Shown here: one piece after another, positions 8,217 through 16,880 of the stretch
Position numbering within the stretch: position 1 is the first letter of the stretch
Layout: every line of letters starts with the position of its first letter
DNA from: Oscillospiraceae bacterium
GTDB taxonomy: Bacteria > Bacillota > Clostridia > Oscillospirales > Ruminococcaceae
DNA length: 37,123 nt
NCBI GenBank assembly: GCA_019423755.1
Contig: JAHZAU010000022.1
Span: 1-37,123 of the forward strand
Reading direction: 5' to 3'
Made by a program: the position numbers and the translations under genes
Notes under the pieces: model-generated
The model's database searches: none
What the model was told of the DNA's origin: nothing
Seen by the model: only the letters and a program-made list of their open reading frames with translations

Positions 8217-8717
8217 TTAGATCTGCGGCCAGTCGCAGCCCTGGACCAGCAGGCTTGCCACCTGTTCCAGCGCGGCGGCGTCCTCCGGGGAGAAAGCGTC
8301 GGGCTGGTAGCTGTCCAGGTCGATGACCCCCAGCACCCGGCCATCCTCGGTCAGGATGGGGACCACCACCTCCGAGCGGGAGCCGCTGTCGCAGGCGATG
8401 TGTCCCGGGAAGGCGTGCACGTCCGGCACCAGCTGGGTGGCCTTTTGGGCCGCGGCGGTCCCGCAGACACCCTTGCCCCAGGCAATGCGGCGGCAGGCCG
8501 GCAGCCCCTGGAAGGGGCCCAGCACCAGTTCCGGACCCTGGGTCAGGTAGAACCCGGCCCAGCTGGTCTGCGGCATCCATTGGTGGATGGCTGCGGCGGC
8601 GTTGGCCAGGTTGGCCACAAGATCCCGCTCGCCGTGGATCAGCGCCTGCACCCGCATGACCATGCGGGCAAGGCGCTCCTGGGGCGGGCAGTCGAGAACC
8701 ATGTTTTGCTGTTCCAT
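8217..8717 (-). CDS. msrC: free methionine-(R)-sulfoxide reductase (GAF domain)
   Basis: A 166-residue single GAF-domain enzyme that reduces free L-methionine-(R)-sulfoxide with thioredoxin, a cytosolic oxidant defence. All three family cysteines are present: Cys75 in PACRRI, Cys85 in GKGVCGTAA and Cys109 in HIACDSGS. The conserved SEVVVPIL and GVIDLDS pieces follow. The start ATG 8717 has AGGAG 6 bases upstream, overlapping the stop codon region of the transketolase C-subunit gene 9 bases away, so it is the last gene of that operon. Nothing unusual in length or composition. Confidence 0.93.
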   Translation of the reverse strand: MEQQNMVLDCPPQERLARMVMRVQALIHGERDLVANLANAAAAIHQWMPQTSWAGFYLTQGPELVLGPFQGLPACRRIAWGKGVCGTAAAQKATQLVPDVHAFPGHIACDSGSRSEVVVPILTEDGRVLGVIDLDSYQPDAFSPEDAAALEQVASLLVQGCDWPQI

Positions 8718-8726
8718 AATCGGCTC

Positions 8727-9668
8727 CTAGCGGGCCAGCAGGGCCTTGGCTTCCTCGACGATGTTGGCGGCACGCAGGCCGAAAGCGGTGATCAGGTCGC
8801 CGCCGGGGCCGGAGTAACCGAAGGTGTCCTGGACACCCATCTTCACCACCGGGACCGGATCGGCAGCGATGGCGCCGAGAACGGCATCGCCCAGACCGCC
8901 GATGACCGAGTGCTCCTCCACGGTGAGGATGCGGCCGGTTTCCTTGGCAGCCTTCTGCAGCAGTTCCTGGTCGATGGGTTTGATGGTGTGGATGTTGATG
9001 ACGCGAGCGTCGATGCCCTCGGCAGCCAGTTTCTCGGCAGCTTCTACCGCTTCGGCTACCATCAGGCCGGTGGCGACGATGGTCAGGTCTTTACCGTCGC
9101 GCAGGGTCACGCCCTTGCCCAGCTCGAAGTGATAGGTCTCGGGATCATTGAAAACGGGAGCAGCCAGACGGCCGAAGCGCAGGTAAACGGGGCCGACGTG
9201 CTCGATGGCGGCTTTGACGGCGGCGCGGGCTTCCACGTCGTCGCAGGGGTTGATGACCACCATGCCGGGGATGGTGCGCATCAGGGCGATATCCTCGTTG
9301 CACTGGTGGGTCGCGCCGTCCTCACCAACGGAAACACCGGCGTGGGTGGCGCCGATCTTCACGTTCAGGTGGGGGTAACCGATGGAGTTGCGGATCTGCT
9401 CAAAGGCACGGCCGGCGGCGAACATAGCAAAGGAGCTGGCAAAGGGGATCATGCCGCTGGCGGCCAGACCGGCAGCCACGCCCATCATGTTGCACTCGGC
9501 GATGCCGCAGTCGATGAAGCGCTCGGGGCAGGCTTTCTTGAAAACGCCGGTTTTGGTGGCGGCAGCCAGGTCGGCGTCCAGCACCACCAGGTTGGGGTAT
9601 TGGGTGGAAAGCTCCGCCAGAGCGTTGCCGTAGCTTTCGCGGGTTGCAATCTTTTTCATATCTGCCAT
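8727..9668 (-). CDS. transketolase, C-terminal subunit (pyrimidine-binding and C-terminal domains)
   Basis: A 313-residue half-transketolase. It carries the pyrimidine-binding domain with the conserved THAGVSVGEDGATHQ loop and NEDIALMR, then the C-terminal transketolase domain with VEEHSVIGGLGDAV. With the N-terminal subunit encoded 30 bases upstream it would form the active ThDP enzyme, moving two-carbon units between sugar phosphates in the non-oxidative pentose phosphate pathway or serving a related sugar pathway. Split transketolases are usual in Clostridia. Start ATG 9668 follows GGAAGGAA. The alternative second Met three codons later lacks better support. Confidence 0.95.
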   Translation of the reverse strand: MADMKKIATRESYGNALAELSTQYPNLVVLDADLAAATKTGVFKKACPERFIDCGIAECNMMGVAAGLAASGMIPFASSFAMFAAGRAFEQIRNSIGYPHLNVKIGATHAGVSVGEDGATHQCNEDIALMRTIPGMVVINPCDDVEARAAVKAAIEHVGPVYLRFGRLAAPVFNDPETYHFELGKGVTLRDGKDLTIVATGLMVAEAVEAAEKLAAEGIDARVINIHTIKPIDQELLQKAAKETGRILTVEEHSVIGGLGDAVLGAIAADPVPVVKMGVQDTFGYSGPGGDLITAFGLRAANIVEEAKALLAR

Positions 9669-9698
9669 TGTGAAATTCCTTCCTTTCTCGCGGTCAGC

Positions 9699-10541
9699 TT
9701 ACTTGGAAAGCTCCTGGTACTGGGCGTTGAGCTCCTCCAGGGCGGTGTGATACTGCTCATCGTTGGGGGCGGTGCCGTGCCAGGAGACCTGGTTTTCCAT
9801 GAAGGAAACGCCTTTGCCCTTGGTGGTCTTGGCGATGATGGCGGTGGGCATACCCTTGGTAGCAGCGGCTTCCTGGAAAGCAGCTTCGATCTGGTCCAGG
9901 TCGTGGCCGTCGATGTTGATCACATGGAAGTGGAAGGCTTCGAATTTTTTGTCGATGGGATAGGGGGAGCAGACCTGATCGATGGGGCCGTCGATCTGCA
10001 GGCCGTTGTTGTCCACCACGACGCAGAGGTTGTCCAGCTTCTGGAAGCCAGCGAACATAGCAGCCTCCCAAACCTGGCCCTCCTGGATCTCACCGTCGCC
10101 CAAAACGGCGTAAACACGGTAGTCCTTGTTCATCAGCTTGGCAGCCTTGGCCATGCCGCAGGCGGCAGAGATGCCCTGGCCCAGAGAACCGGAGGACATA
10201 TCGACGCCGGGGATGTGCTTCATATCCGGATGGCCCTGCAGGCGGGAACCGATGTGACGCAGGGTCTTCAGCTCCTCCACCGGGAAGTAGCCGCGGTTGG
10301 CCAGGCAGGAGTACAGGGCGGGGGCAACGTGGCCCTTGGAGAGCACCAGACGGTCGCGGTCCTCCCAGCGGGGATTTTCCGGGTCGATCTTCATCTGGGC
10401 GAAGTACAGGTAGGTGAGGATATCTGCCACCGACAGGGAGCCGCCGGGATGGCCGGATTTGGCGCTGTGGGTCCCCTCGATGACGCCCATCCGCACCTTG
10501 CAGGCGGTCAGGGACAATTCTTTTTTCAGGTTGCTGTTCAT
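9699..10541 (-). CDS. transketolase, N-terminal subunit (ThDP diphosphate-binding domain)
   Basis: A 280-residue protein with the thiamine diphosphate motif GDGEIQEGQVWEA followed about 25 residues later by VVDNNG. The substrate-binding signature GHPGGSLSVADILTYLYF is near the N-terminus and SKGHVAPALYS in the middle. It pairs with the C-terminal subunit of the next gene. Start ATG 10541 has AAAGGATG upstream. It is the first gene of the operon tktN-tktC-msrC, with a promoter at 10607-10634 and a GC-rich hairpin of CGAA-loop type in the leader. Confidence 0.95.
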   Translation of the reverse strand: MNSNLKKELSLTACKVRMGVIEGTHSAKSGHPGGSLSVADILTYLYFAQMKIDPENPRWEDRDRLVLSKGHVAPALYSCLANRGYFPVEELKTLRHIGSRLQGHPDMKHIPGVDMSSGSLGQGISAACGMAKAAKLMNKDYRVYAVLGDGEIQEGQVWEAAMFAGFQKLDNLCVVVDNNGLQIDGPIDQVCSPYPIDKKFEAFHFHVINIDGHDLDQIEAAFQEAAATKGMPTAIIAKTTKGKGVSFMENQVSWHGTAPNDEQYHTALEELNAQYQELSK

Positions 10542-10606
10542 ACTGATGGATCATCCTTTCCGAATCTGAAGTTGACGCTTCGGCGTTTTTCAACTATTCT
10601 GCTTTG

Positions 10607-10634
10607 ATTCTACCACAAATCCCACGAAAAACAA
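10607..10634 (-). promoter_or_regulatory. promoter of the transketolase operon
   Basis: On the minus strand TAGAAT (10612-10607) is preceded by TGG, an extended -10. TTGTTT (10634-10629) is 16 bases further upstream. The predicted leader is about 60 bases long. The -35 match is weak (three of six). Confidence 0.5.
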
Positions 10635-10649
10635 AGAGGAAAAGCGCAA

Positions 10650-10721
10650 TTTTCCCCAAAAACGGCTCCCCTTCCCCGTAGCGGCGGCACCATGCCCCTT
10701 CCCTGCCCTTTTTGGGGAAAA
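10650..10721. repeat. 13-base perfect inverted repeat in the gap upstream of transketolase
   Basis: TTTTCCCCAAAAA at 10650-10662 and its exact reverse complement at 10709-10721, separated by 46 bases of C-rich sequence. The gap 10542-10809 otherwise holds the transketolase promoter and the terminator of the HAD gene. No reading frame with a ribosome site was found in it. Function unknown: it could be a stem-loop, an upstream element or a decayed small repeat. Confidence 0.7.
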
Positions 10722-10761
10722 ACCGGAAGAAAACGCTGGATATCCTCCCCCTTTTGCGCAT

Positions 10762-10798
10762 AAAAAACCAGCAAACCGCCGGGAAGGCAGCTTGCTGG
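10762..10798 (-). terminator. terminator after the HAD hydrolase gene
   Basis: On the minus strand CCAGCAAGCTGCC pairs with GGCGGTTTGCTGG (13 pairs including two G-U), with a 5-base loop, followed by six T. It ends the long minus-strand run that begins at miaB. Confidence 0.9.
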
Positions 10799-10809
10799 GA
10801 TAAAACGGT

Positions 10810-11634
10810 TTAAACACGGCGGGCCAGTTCTTCGATGACATCGGCCACCGCGCCCTGGTCGCAGGGTCCGGCGACAAAATCCGCCAGCTCCAGGATACAG
10901 GGCGCCGCGCCCGACGGGGCCGCGGCCAGACCGGCTGCTTCCAGCAGTTCCCGGTCGTTTTCCTGGTCGCCCACCGCGACGGTGCGCTCCAGCGGGATGC
11001 CCAGCATCTGGGCCACCCGGGTGAGGGCGGTGCCTTTGTTGATGCCGGTGGGGACCAGCTCCAGGTAGGAGACGTCTGTCCGGACGATGTACATCTCCGG
11101 CGGACAAAGCTCCCGGATCTCCTGCTGCAGCTCCGCCAGCTTTTCCGGCGGGTGGACGAAGATCACCTTGTGCCACGGGCGGGGGATCATGGGCAGCGGG
11201 TACATGACGTAGGTGCCGTCGGCCTCAAAGGTGCGCAGGCGGTCCTCCACCAGCGGGTCGGGGAAATCCGGACGGCGGGCGATGTAGTAACGGCTGTCGT
11301 CCACCACAAAGACGCCGGTCTCCGGGTGGCGGGCCATGATGGTGCGGGTCAGCGGGATGGCCGCCGGGGAAAGGGGCACCGTGTCCAGCGCCTCCCCGGT
11401 TTCCGGCTGCACCAGCGTCACCCCGTTGAGGGTGATAACCGGCGCGTTGACCGGCAGGTCCTCCATAAGGGCGCGCAGGGCGCAGAAGCCCCGGCCGGTA
11501 GCCAGGGTAAAGCGGCCGCCCTCCTCCACAAACTGCCGCAGCGCCTGGCGGTTACGCTCCGGGATCTGCTGGCCCCAGGCAAGGGTGCCGTCCACGTCCG
11601 ACACCAGCAGCCAATTTTCAAAACGATGTTCCAC
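10810..11634 (-). CDS. HAD-superfamily hydrolase, Cof type
   Basis: A 274-residue haloacid-dehalogenase-type phosphatase of the Cof/IIB subclass. Motif I is SDVDGTL (nucleophile Asp13 and acid/base Asp15), motif II ATGR, a Lys in KGTAL serves as motif III, and motif IV is VGDQENDREL. The large C2 cap lies between motifs II and III. Typical substrates are sugar phosphates, pyridoxal phosphate or FMN; sequence alone does not decide. The start is GTG 11634 with GGAAAGG about 10 bases upstream; no in-frame ATG fits better. It lies 36 bases after the pseudouridine synthase gene and is the last gene before a strong terminator. Confidence 0.9.
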   Translation of the reverse strand: MEHRFENWLLVSDVDGTLAWGQQIPERNRQALRQFVEEGGRFTLATGRGFCALRALMEDLPVNAPVITLNGVTLVQPETGEALDTVPLSPAAIPLTRTIMARHPETGVFVVDDSRYYIARRPDFPDPLVEDRLRTFEADGTYVMYPLPMIPRPWHKVIFVHPPEKLAELQQEIRELCPPEMYIVRTDVSYLELVPTGINKGTALTRVAQMLGIPLERTVAVGDQENDRELLEAAGLAAAPSGAAPCILELADFVAGPCDQGAVADVIEELARRV

Positions 11635-11670
11635 CTTAATCCGACCTTTCCTTATTATATGGCGTTTGGG

Positions 11671-12627
11671 TTATGCTTCCTCCCCGCCCCGGCGCGCCAG
11701 CTGCGCCAGAAAGGCGGTGAAATATTGGGGAAGCGGACTTTCAAATTGCAGCCGTTCTCCGGTGATGGGATGGGTGAAGCCCAGCATACGGGCGTGCAGG
11801 CACTGTCCGCCCAGGGAAGTGATGCACTTCTTCGGCCCGTAGACCGGGTCGCCGGCCACCGGGTGCCCCAGATGGGCCATGTGTACCCGGATCTGGTGGG
11901 TGCGGCCGGTCTCCAGCTGCAGGCGCAGATGGGTGAAGGCGCTCTGCCCCGCCTGCCCGGGGAAGCGGCGCAGCACGGTGTAGTGGGTGACGGCTTCCCG
12001 GCCGCCCTCCACCACCGCCATCTTTTTGCGGTCCCGGGGGCTGCGGCCGATGGGCAGGTTTACCGTGCCCTGGTCGTCCCGCAGGCCGCCGTAGACCACC
12101 GCCTCGTAGAAGCGGTCCATGCTGTGGGCCTTGACCTGGGCGGCCAGGCTTTCGTAGGCTTGGTCGGTCTTGGCCACCACCAGCAGGCCGCTGGTGTCCT
12201 TGTCGATGCGGTGGACGATGCCCGCCCGGTCCTCGCCGTTGCAGCAGGCAAGCTGCCCGCCGCAGTGCCAGGCCAGGGCGTTAACCAGGGTACCGTCGGG
12301 GTTGCCCGCGGCGGGATGGACCACCATCCCCTTGGGTTTGTTCACCACAAGAAGACAGTCATCCTCGTAAACAATGTCCAGCGGGATATTTTGCGGCTGG
12401 GGCGCGGTGCATTCTTCCTGGGGTTCTTCCTGCAAAAGTTCCACCACGTCCCCGGCTTTCAGCTTGGTGTTTTTGGCAAGCGGCACCCCGTTTGCGAGAG
12501 CTTTGCCCTCCTCCAGCAGCCGCTGCACCGCCGAGCGGGAAAGCCCCCACTGGTCGGCCACCCAACGGTCGGCGCGCTGGCCGCTGTCCCCTTCCGGGAC
12601 GGTGATGCGGTTAGTCTCTTGGCTCAT
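11671..12627 (-). CDS. RluD/RluA-family rRNA pseudouridine synthase
   Basis: A 318-residue enzyme converting uridines to pseudouridine in structured RNA, most likely 23S rRNA. An N-terminal S4 RNA-binding domain (about residues 10-70) is followed by the catalytic domain with VVNKPKGMVVHP and the signature HRIDKDTSGLL, whose first Asp (Asp142) is the catalytic residue; later come GRTHQIRVHMAHLGHP and FTHP. Start chosen at ATG 12627 (GGAGGGG 7 bases upstream) rather than an upstream ATG nine codons earlier that lacks a ribosome site. It overlaps the end of lspA by 17 bases, a widespread Firmicutes pairing. The exact target uridines cannot be assigned. Confidence 0.94.
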   Translation of the reverse strand: MSQETNRITVPEGDSGQRADRWVADQWGLSRSAVQRLLEEGKALANGVPLAKNTKLKAGDVVELLQEEPQEECTAPQPQNIPLDIVYEDDCLLVVNKPKGMVVHPAAGNPDGTLVNALAWHCGGQLACCNGEDRAGIVHRIDKDTSGLLVVAKTDQAYESLAAQVKAHSMDRFYEAVVYGGLRDDQGTVNLPIGRSPRDRKKMAVVEGGREAVTHYTVLRRFPGQAGQSAFTHLRLQLETGRTHQIRVHMAHLGHPVAGDPVYGPKKCITSLGGQCLHARMLGFTHPITGERLQFESPLPQYFTAFLAQLARRGGEEA

Positions 12628-13090
12628 GGTGCCGCCCCTCCGACAGGAACACATACAGGACCAGCAGCGCGGTCCCGACGCAGACGCAGATATCCGCCAG
12701 GTTAAACACCGGGAAGTGGATCAGGCGGAAGTCGATGTAGTCCACCACGAAGCCGCCTTCCCGGAACAGGCGGTCCAGCAGGTTGCCCACGCCGCCCGAC
12801 AAAATCAGGCTCAGGCTGGCGGTGAGCATCCGGTTTTGGATGCGGCGGCTCAGCAGCAGCACCAAAATCGCCAGCAGCATCACGCCGGTAAAGGCCAGCA
12901 GGAAAACGCGCTTGCCCTGCAGGATGCTGAAAGCGGCGCCGAAGTTCTGGTGATAGGTCAGGTGGAGCACCCCGTCGATAATCGGCAAGGTGTCCATCTG
13001 GGAAAGACTGGTGTTGGCCCAGAATTTAATCAGCTGGTCGGCGGCCACCAGCAGCGCGGCCCCCGCCAGACAGATCCAGGTAAAGATCAA
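12611..13090 (-). CDS. lspA: lipoprotein signal peptidase (signal peptidase II)
   Basis: A 159-residue membrane aspartyl protease that cleaves prolipoproteins before the lipidated Cys; the SGNH lipoprotein in this window is a candidate substrate. Four transmembrane helices are visible. Family motifs: ADQLIKFW, HQNFGAAF, GGVGNLLDR, VVDYIDF (catalytic Asp117) and FNLAD (catalytic Asp133). Start chosen at TTG 13090, with AGGAGG 7 bases upstream. Longer in-frame forms would add about 36 residues read from the terminator and are unlikely. It lies downstream of ileS beyond a terminator hairpin with no clear promoter of its own, so it probably depends on read-through. The ileS-lspA-rluD order is conserved in many bacteria. 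Confidence 0.95.
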   Translation of the reverse strand: MIFTWICLAGAALLVAADQLIKFWANTSLSQMDTLPIIDGVLHLTYHQNFGAAFSILQGKRVFLLAFTGVMLLAILVLLLSRRIQNRMLTASLSLILSGGVGNLLDRLFREGGFVVDYIDFRLIHFPVFNLADICVCVGTALLVLYVFLSEGRHHEPRD

Positions 13091-13125
13091 ACAGATACCT
13101 CCTATGGGGCAGCGGCCCCGGCAGA

Positions 13126-13153
13126 AAAAAGCGGTGCTTTCGCACCGCTTTTT
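13126..13153. terminator. terminator between ileS and lspA
   Basis: AAAAAGCGGTGC and GCACCGCTTTTT form a 12-pair perfect stem with a four-base loop (GAAA on the minus strand), followed by T on both strands. It follows the ileS stop by 16 bases. Because no promoter is visible before lspA, it may only attenuate. Confidence 0.9.
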
Positions 13154-13169
13154 GGGAATGTGAAAACGT

Positions 13170-15959
13170 TTAGCCGATGATGCCGGCGCAGCGGGCACAG
13201 AGGGTCGGGTGCTTTTCGTCGGTGCCGACGGTCTCGCTGACCATCCAGCAGCGCTCGCACTTCTGGCCGGAGGCTTTGACCACGCTGACGGTCAGGCCGT
13301 CCACCTCGCCGCGGCAGTCGCCTTCCCCTTCCGAGGTCAGCTCCACCTGGGAAACGATGAACACCGGCTCCAGGATGCTGCGGTTTTCTTCCAGGAAGCT
13401 GGCCAGCTCGCTCTGGCAGTGCAGGACAACGCGGGCTTCCAGAGATTTACCGATGGTTTTGGAGGCACGGGCATTTTCCAGCGCCTTGTTGACGTCGTCG
13501 CGGATGGCGCGGATGCGCTCCCATTTGGCCATGAACTCGGCGGTTTCCTGGCTGGCGCCGCCCTTGGGCATCTCGTTGAAGACAGCGGCCTCGGGGTCGT
13601 GGTCCTTAGCTTTGGGCAGGTACTGCCAGATCTCCTCGGCGGTGAAGGCCAGGATCGGGGCAAACAGCAGGGTCAGATCCCGCAGGATGCGGTAGATGGT
13701 GGTCTGTGCCGCGCGGCGGGAGACGGAATCCGGCTTCTCGGTGTAGAGGCGGTCCTTGATGATATCCAGGTAGAAGTTGGACATATCAACGGTGCAGAAG
13801 TTGCGGACTGCGTAGTACACCAGGTGGAAGTCGAAATCGTTGTAAGCCTGGTTGGCTTCGGCAGCCAGCTGGTCCATCTTGGCCAGAGCCCAGCGGTCCA
13901 GCTCGTGCAGCTCGCTGTCGGAAACCGAGTTGGTATCCGGGTCGAAGTCATACAGGTTGCCCAGGATGTAACGGGCGGTGTTGCGGATCTTGCGGTAAAC
14001 TTCGGAAAGCTGTTTGAGGATTTCCGGAGATACGCGGATATCGGCATGGTAGTCGGAGGAGGCAACCCACAGACGCAGGATGTCGGCGCCGAACTGTTTG
14101 GTGATATCGGTGGGGTCTACGCCGTTGCCCAGGGACTTGGACATCTTGCGGCCCTCGCCGTCCACGACCCAACCGTGGGTGCAGACGTTCTTGTAGGGGG
14201 CCACGCCTCTCCAGGCAACAGCGGTCAGCAGAGAAGACTGGAACCAGCCGCGGTACTGGTCTGCGCCCTCCAGGTACAGGTCGCAGGGCCATTTGAGCTT
14301 GGGATTCTGGCTGAGGACAGCCGCATGGGAGGAACCGGAATCGAACCAAACATCCATGATGTCGGTCTCTTTGCGGAACTTGGTGCCGCCGCATTTGGCG
14401 CAGCGGGTACCCTCCGGCAGGATCTCGGAAGCTTCGTGGGTCCACCAAGCGTCGGAGCCTTCCTTGGCGAACAGCTCGGAAACAGCTTTGGTGGAAGCCT
14501 CGTCAATGTGGTAAGCGCCGCAGTCTTCGCAGTAGAAGATCGGGATGGGCATACCCCACAGACGCTGACGGGAGATGCACCAGTCGGAACGGTCGTTGAC
14601 CATGTTTTTGATGCGGGTCTCGCCCCAGCCGGGGATCCAGTTGATGTTTTCGATGGCTTTGACGGCGTCGGCCTTGAAGTCCTCCACCGAGCAGAACCAC
14701 TGTTCGGTGGCGCGGTAGATGATGGGGTTCTTGCAGCGCCAGCAGTGCGGGTACTGGTGGATGATCTTTTCCACAGCGAACATATGGCCGCTCTGGGTCA
14801 GGCACTCAGCGATGGCTTTGTTGGCTTCGTCGGTGCTCAGGCCGGCAAACTGTCCCGCTTCAGCGGTCAGATGGCCCTTGCTGTCCACCGGGACCACGAT
14901 CTGGATCTCGGGATAGTGGTTGACGCAGACCTCAAAGTCCTCGACACCGTGGCCGGGAGCGGTATGAACGCAGCCGGTACCGGAATCCAGGGTAACGTGG
15001 TCGCCGACGATGACCAGGGACTCGCGGTCCAGGAAGGGATGCTGGCAGACGATGTACTCCAGGTCCTTACCGGTGACCGAGCCGATGAGCTCGTAGTCTT
15101 CGATCTTGGCGGCTTTCATGGCAGCGGGAGCCAGCTCCTTGGCCATGATGTAGTATTCGCCGTTGGCTTTGACGGCGCAGTATTCGTACTCGGGGCCCAG
15201 GCAGATGGCCAGGTTGCCCGGCAGGGTCCAGGTGGTGGTGGTCCAGATGACGAAGTAGGTCTTGGACAGGTCCACGCCCATCTCGGCCAGTTTGCCGTTG
15301 GTGTCCTTCTTCACGGCAAATTTTACATAGATGGAGAAGCAGGGGTCCTCCTCGTACTCGATCTCCGCCTCAGCCAGAGCGGTCTGGCACTCGGGGCACC
15401 AATATACCGGCTTCAGGCCTTTGTAGATGTAGCCTTTCTGGGCCATGGTGCCGAAGATCTCGATCTGTTTTGCCTCAAACTCCGGTTTCAGGGTCAGGTA
15501 GGGGTTCTCCCAGTCGCCCAGGACGCCCAGGCGTTTGAACTCCTCGCGCTGAACATCCACATAATGCAGGGCGAACTCGCGGCAGAGCTGACGCAGTTCT
15601 ACCGGGCCAATGTTGCTGGAAACGCCGGCTTTTTTGCGGGCTTTCAGCTCGATGGGCAGGCCGTGGGTGTCCCAGCCGGGGATATAGGGGGCCTGGTAAC
15701 CGGACATATTCTTCTGACGGACGATGAAGTCCTTGAGGACTTTATTGAGGGCGGTGCCCATATGGATATCGCCGTTGGCGTAGGGGGGGCCGTCGTGAAG
15801 AACGTAGAGGGGTTTGCCCTCGTTGTGCTGGATCATGCGGCCATAAAGGTCGTTGTCGTTCCAGTCCTTGAGCCATTCGGGCTCCCGCTGAGGCAGTGCC
15901 GCGCGCATATTGAAGTCGGTCTGCGGCAGGTTCAGGGTCTTGTTATAATCCTGAGGCAT
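13170..15959 (-). CDS. ileS: isoleucyl-tRNA synthetase
   Basis: A 929-residue class I aminoacyl-tRNA synthetase that charges tRNA-Ile. The ATP-site motif appears as ANGDIHMGTALNK (HIGH variant) and KMSKS as GRKMSKSLGN. The CP1 editing domain lies between them with WTTTTWTLPGNLAI and GTGCVHTAPGHG. The C-terminal zinc finger is CERCWM with CARCAG. Length and motifs match the bacterial housekeeping type. Start ATG 15959 follows GGGAGAG. The gap to divIVA is only 74 bases and holds no T-box leader, which many Firmicutes ileS genes have, so expression probably follows the upstream cell-division genes. Confidence 0.98.
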   Translation of the reverse strand: MPQDYNKTLNLPQTDFNMRAALPQREPEWLKDWNDNDLYGRMIQHNEGKPLYVLHDGPPYANGDIHMGTALNKVLKDFIVRQKNMSGYQAPYIPGWDTHGLPIELKARKKAGVSSNIGPVELRQLCREFALHYVDVQREEFKRLGVLGDWENPYLTLKPEFEAKQIEIFGTMAQKGYIYKGLKPVYWCPECQTALAEAEIEYEEDPCFSIYVKFAVKKDTNGKLAEMGVDLSKTYFVIWTTTTWTLPGNLAICLGPEYEYCAVKANGEYYIMAKELAPAAMKAAKIEDYELIGSVTGKDLEYIVCQHPFLDRESLVIVGDHVTLDSGTGCVHTAPGHGVEDFEVCVNHYPEIQIVVPVDSKGHLTAEAGQFAGLSTDEANKAIAECLTQSGHMFAVEKIIHQYPHCWRCKNPIIYRATEQWFCSVEDFKADAVKAIENINWIPGWGETRIKNMVNDRSDWCISRQRLWGMPIPIFYCEDCGAYHIDEASTKAVSELFAKEGSDAWWTHEASEILPEGTRCAKCGGTKFRKETDIMDVWFDSGSSHAAVLSQNPKLKWPCDLYLEGADQYRGWFQSSLLTAVAWRGVAPYKNVCTHGWVVDGEGRKMSKSLGNGVDPTDITKQFGADILRLWVASSDYHADIRVSPEILKQLSEVYRKIRNTARYILGNLYDFDPDTNSVSDSELHELDRWALAKMDQLAAEANQAYNDFDFHLVYYAVRNFCTVDMSNFYLDIIKDRLYTEKPDSVSRRAAQTTIYRILRDLTLLFAPILAFTAEEIWQYLPKAKDHDPEAAVFNEMPKGGASQETAEFMAKWERIRAIRDDVNKALENARASKTIGKSLEARVVLHCQSELASFLEENRSILEPVFIVSQVELTSEGEGDCRGEVDGLTVSVVKASGQKCERCWMVSETVGTDEKHPTLCARCAGIIG

Positions 15960-16033
15960 GGTATTGCTTCTCTCCCTTTTCTGATACTTTTTCTATGGTT
16001 TAACCCGGAGGCTGGGCCGGGGGGTTATCGGGT

Positions 16034-16855
16034 TTAGCGGTGTTTTTTGCGGAACAGTCCTTTGCCCTGGTTTTCCGAGCGCTGGACGTCGTAGTGGTCG
16101 CCGAACTTCAGCGGGCCGAACTTGGACTCCGCGGAGGAGGTGCCTCCCATGGGGAAGGCGGGCTCGGCGTCGGGGTCAAAGTGGGCGAAGGCCGGGCGCA
16201 GGTTCTCCCCTGCCGGTTCGGCAGCGGGGGCGGGTTCGTGCTCCAGGGGGTCGGCTTCAAAGAGGCCCTCCTGGGGGGCAAAGACCGGCTCATCGGCCGG
16301 GGCGGTGAAGGTCTCTTCCGCCGGGCGGGCCGGGGCCTCCTCAAAGGACGGCGCGGCGGGCTGGGCGGCGGGAGCGGCAGGCTCCTCCAGATAGCCCTGG
16401 GGCTCTTCTTTGTATTCCGGCAGGGTGGTGATCAGCTCCAGGTGCTGCTGATAGATAGAAAGCATCTGGTTTTTAAACTTGGTGACCTCTTTCTGCATCT
16501 GGATCAAGGTGGCGTGTTCTTTTTCGATATTTTTCTGAGCGTTGCCCAAAATATCGTCGGCCTTCATGCGGGCTTCCCGCAGGATGTACTCGGCCTTGTT
16601 TTTGGAATCGCGGATGACGCTGTCGCCCAGCTTCTGGGCGCCCAGCAGGGCGTTGCGCAGGCTGTCCTCATCGGCGCGGTACTGCTCGATCTTTTCAGCC
16701 AGCAGCTCCAGCTTCTGCTCCAGCTCCTCTTTTTCGGCCTGGAGGGCAGACATCTGCTGGGCCACCTGCTGGAGGTACTCCTCGACCTCCTCCTGGTTGT
16801 AGCCACCCATCTGTTTATTGAAACGCATGGACGCAATGCTTTCTGGCGTTAACAT
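16034..16855 (-). CDS. divIVA: DivIVA-domain cell-division/polarity protein
   Basis: A 273-residue protein. The N-terminal DivIVA membrane-curvature domain is clear: LTPESIASMRFNKQMGGYNQEEVEEYL (quoted in part; residues 2-28). A long coiled coil follows (about residues 30-135) with heptads rich in Gln/Glu/Leu. After residue 145 the chain is a Pro/Ala/Glu-rich, probably disordered tail. DivIVA proteins mark negatively curved membrane at septa and poles and recruit division or wall-growth factors. The start ATG 16855 has AGGAGG 8 bases upstream. It follows ylmH by 25 bases in the ylm/sepF cluster, as in Bacillus and Clostridia. Confidence 0.95.
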   Translation of the reverse strand: MLTPESIASMRFNKQMGGYNQEEVEEYLQQVAQQMSALQAEKEELEQKLELLAEKIEQYRADEDSLRNALLGAQKLGDSVIRDSKNKAEYILREARMKADDILGNAQKNIEKEHATLIQMQKEVTKFKNQMLSIYQQHLELITTLPEYKEEPQGYLEEPAAPAAQPAAPSFEEAPARPAEETFTAPADEPVFAPQEGLFEADPLEHEPAPAAEPAGENLRPAFAHFDPDAEPAFPMGGTSSAESKFGPLKFGDHYDVQRSENQGKGLFRKKHR

Positions 16856-16880
16856 ACCTTCGACCTCCTGTTACAACGTT

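Noticed and set aside
8187..10607. 806-codon plus-strand frame opposite msrC and both transketolase subunits
   Set aside because: Runs across three real genes and a terminator; low-complexity reverse-strand product.
11654..11659. TATAAT on the minus strand before the HAD gene
   Set aside because: No -35 at a usable distance, and the start would fall inside the ribosome site; probably chance.
15960..16033. T-box leader before ileS
   Set aside because: Only 74 bases are available and no specifier loop, T-box sequence or terminator is present.
13209..16037. 942-codon plus-strand frame opposite ileS
   Set aside because: Complement of a certain isoleucyl-tRNA synthetase gene; composition biased to Val/Gly/His/Asp, no ribosome site, no known domain.
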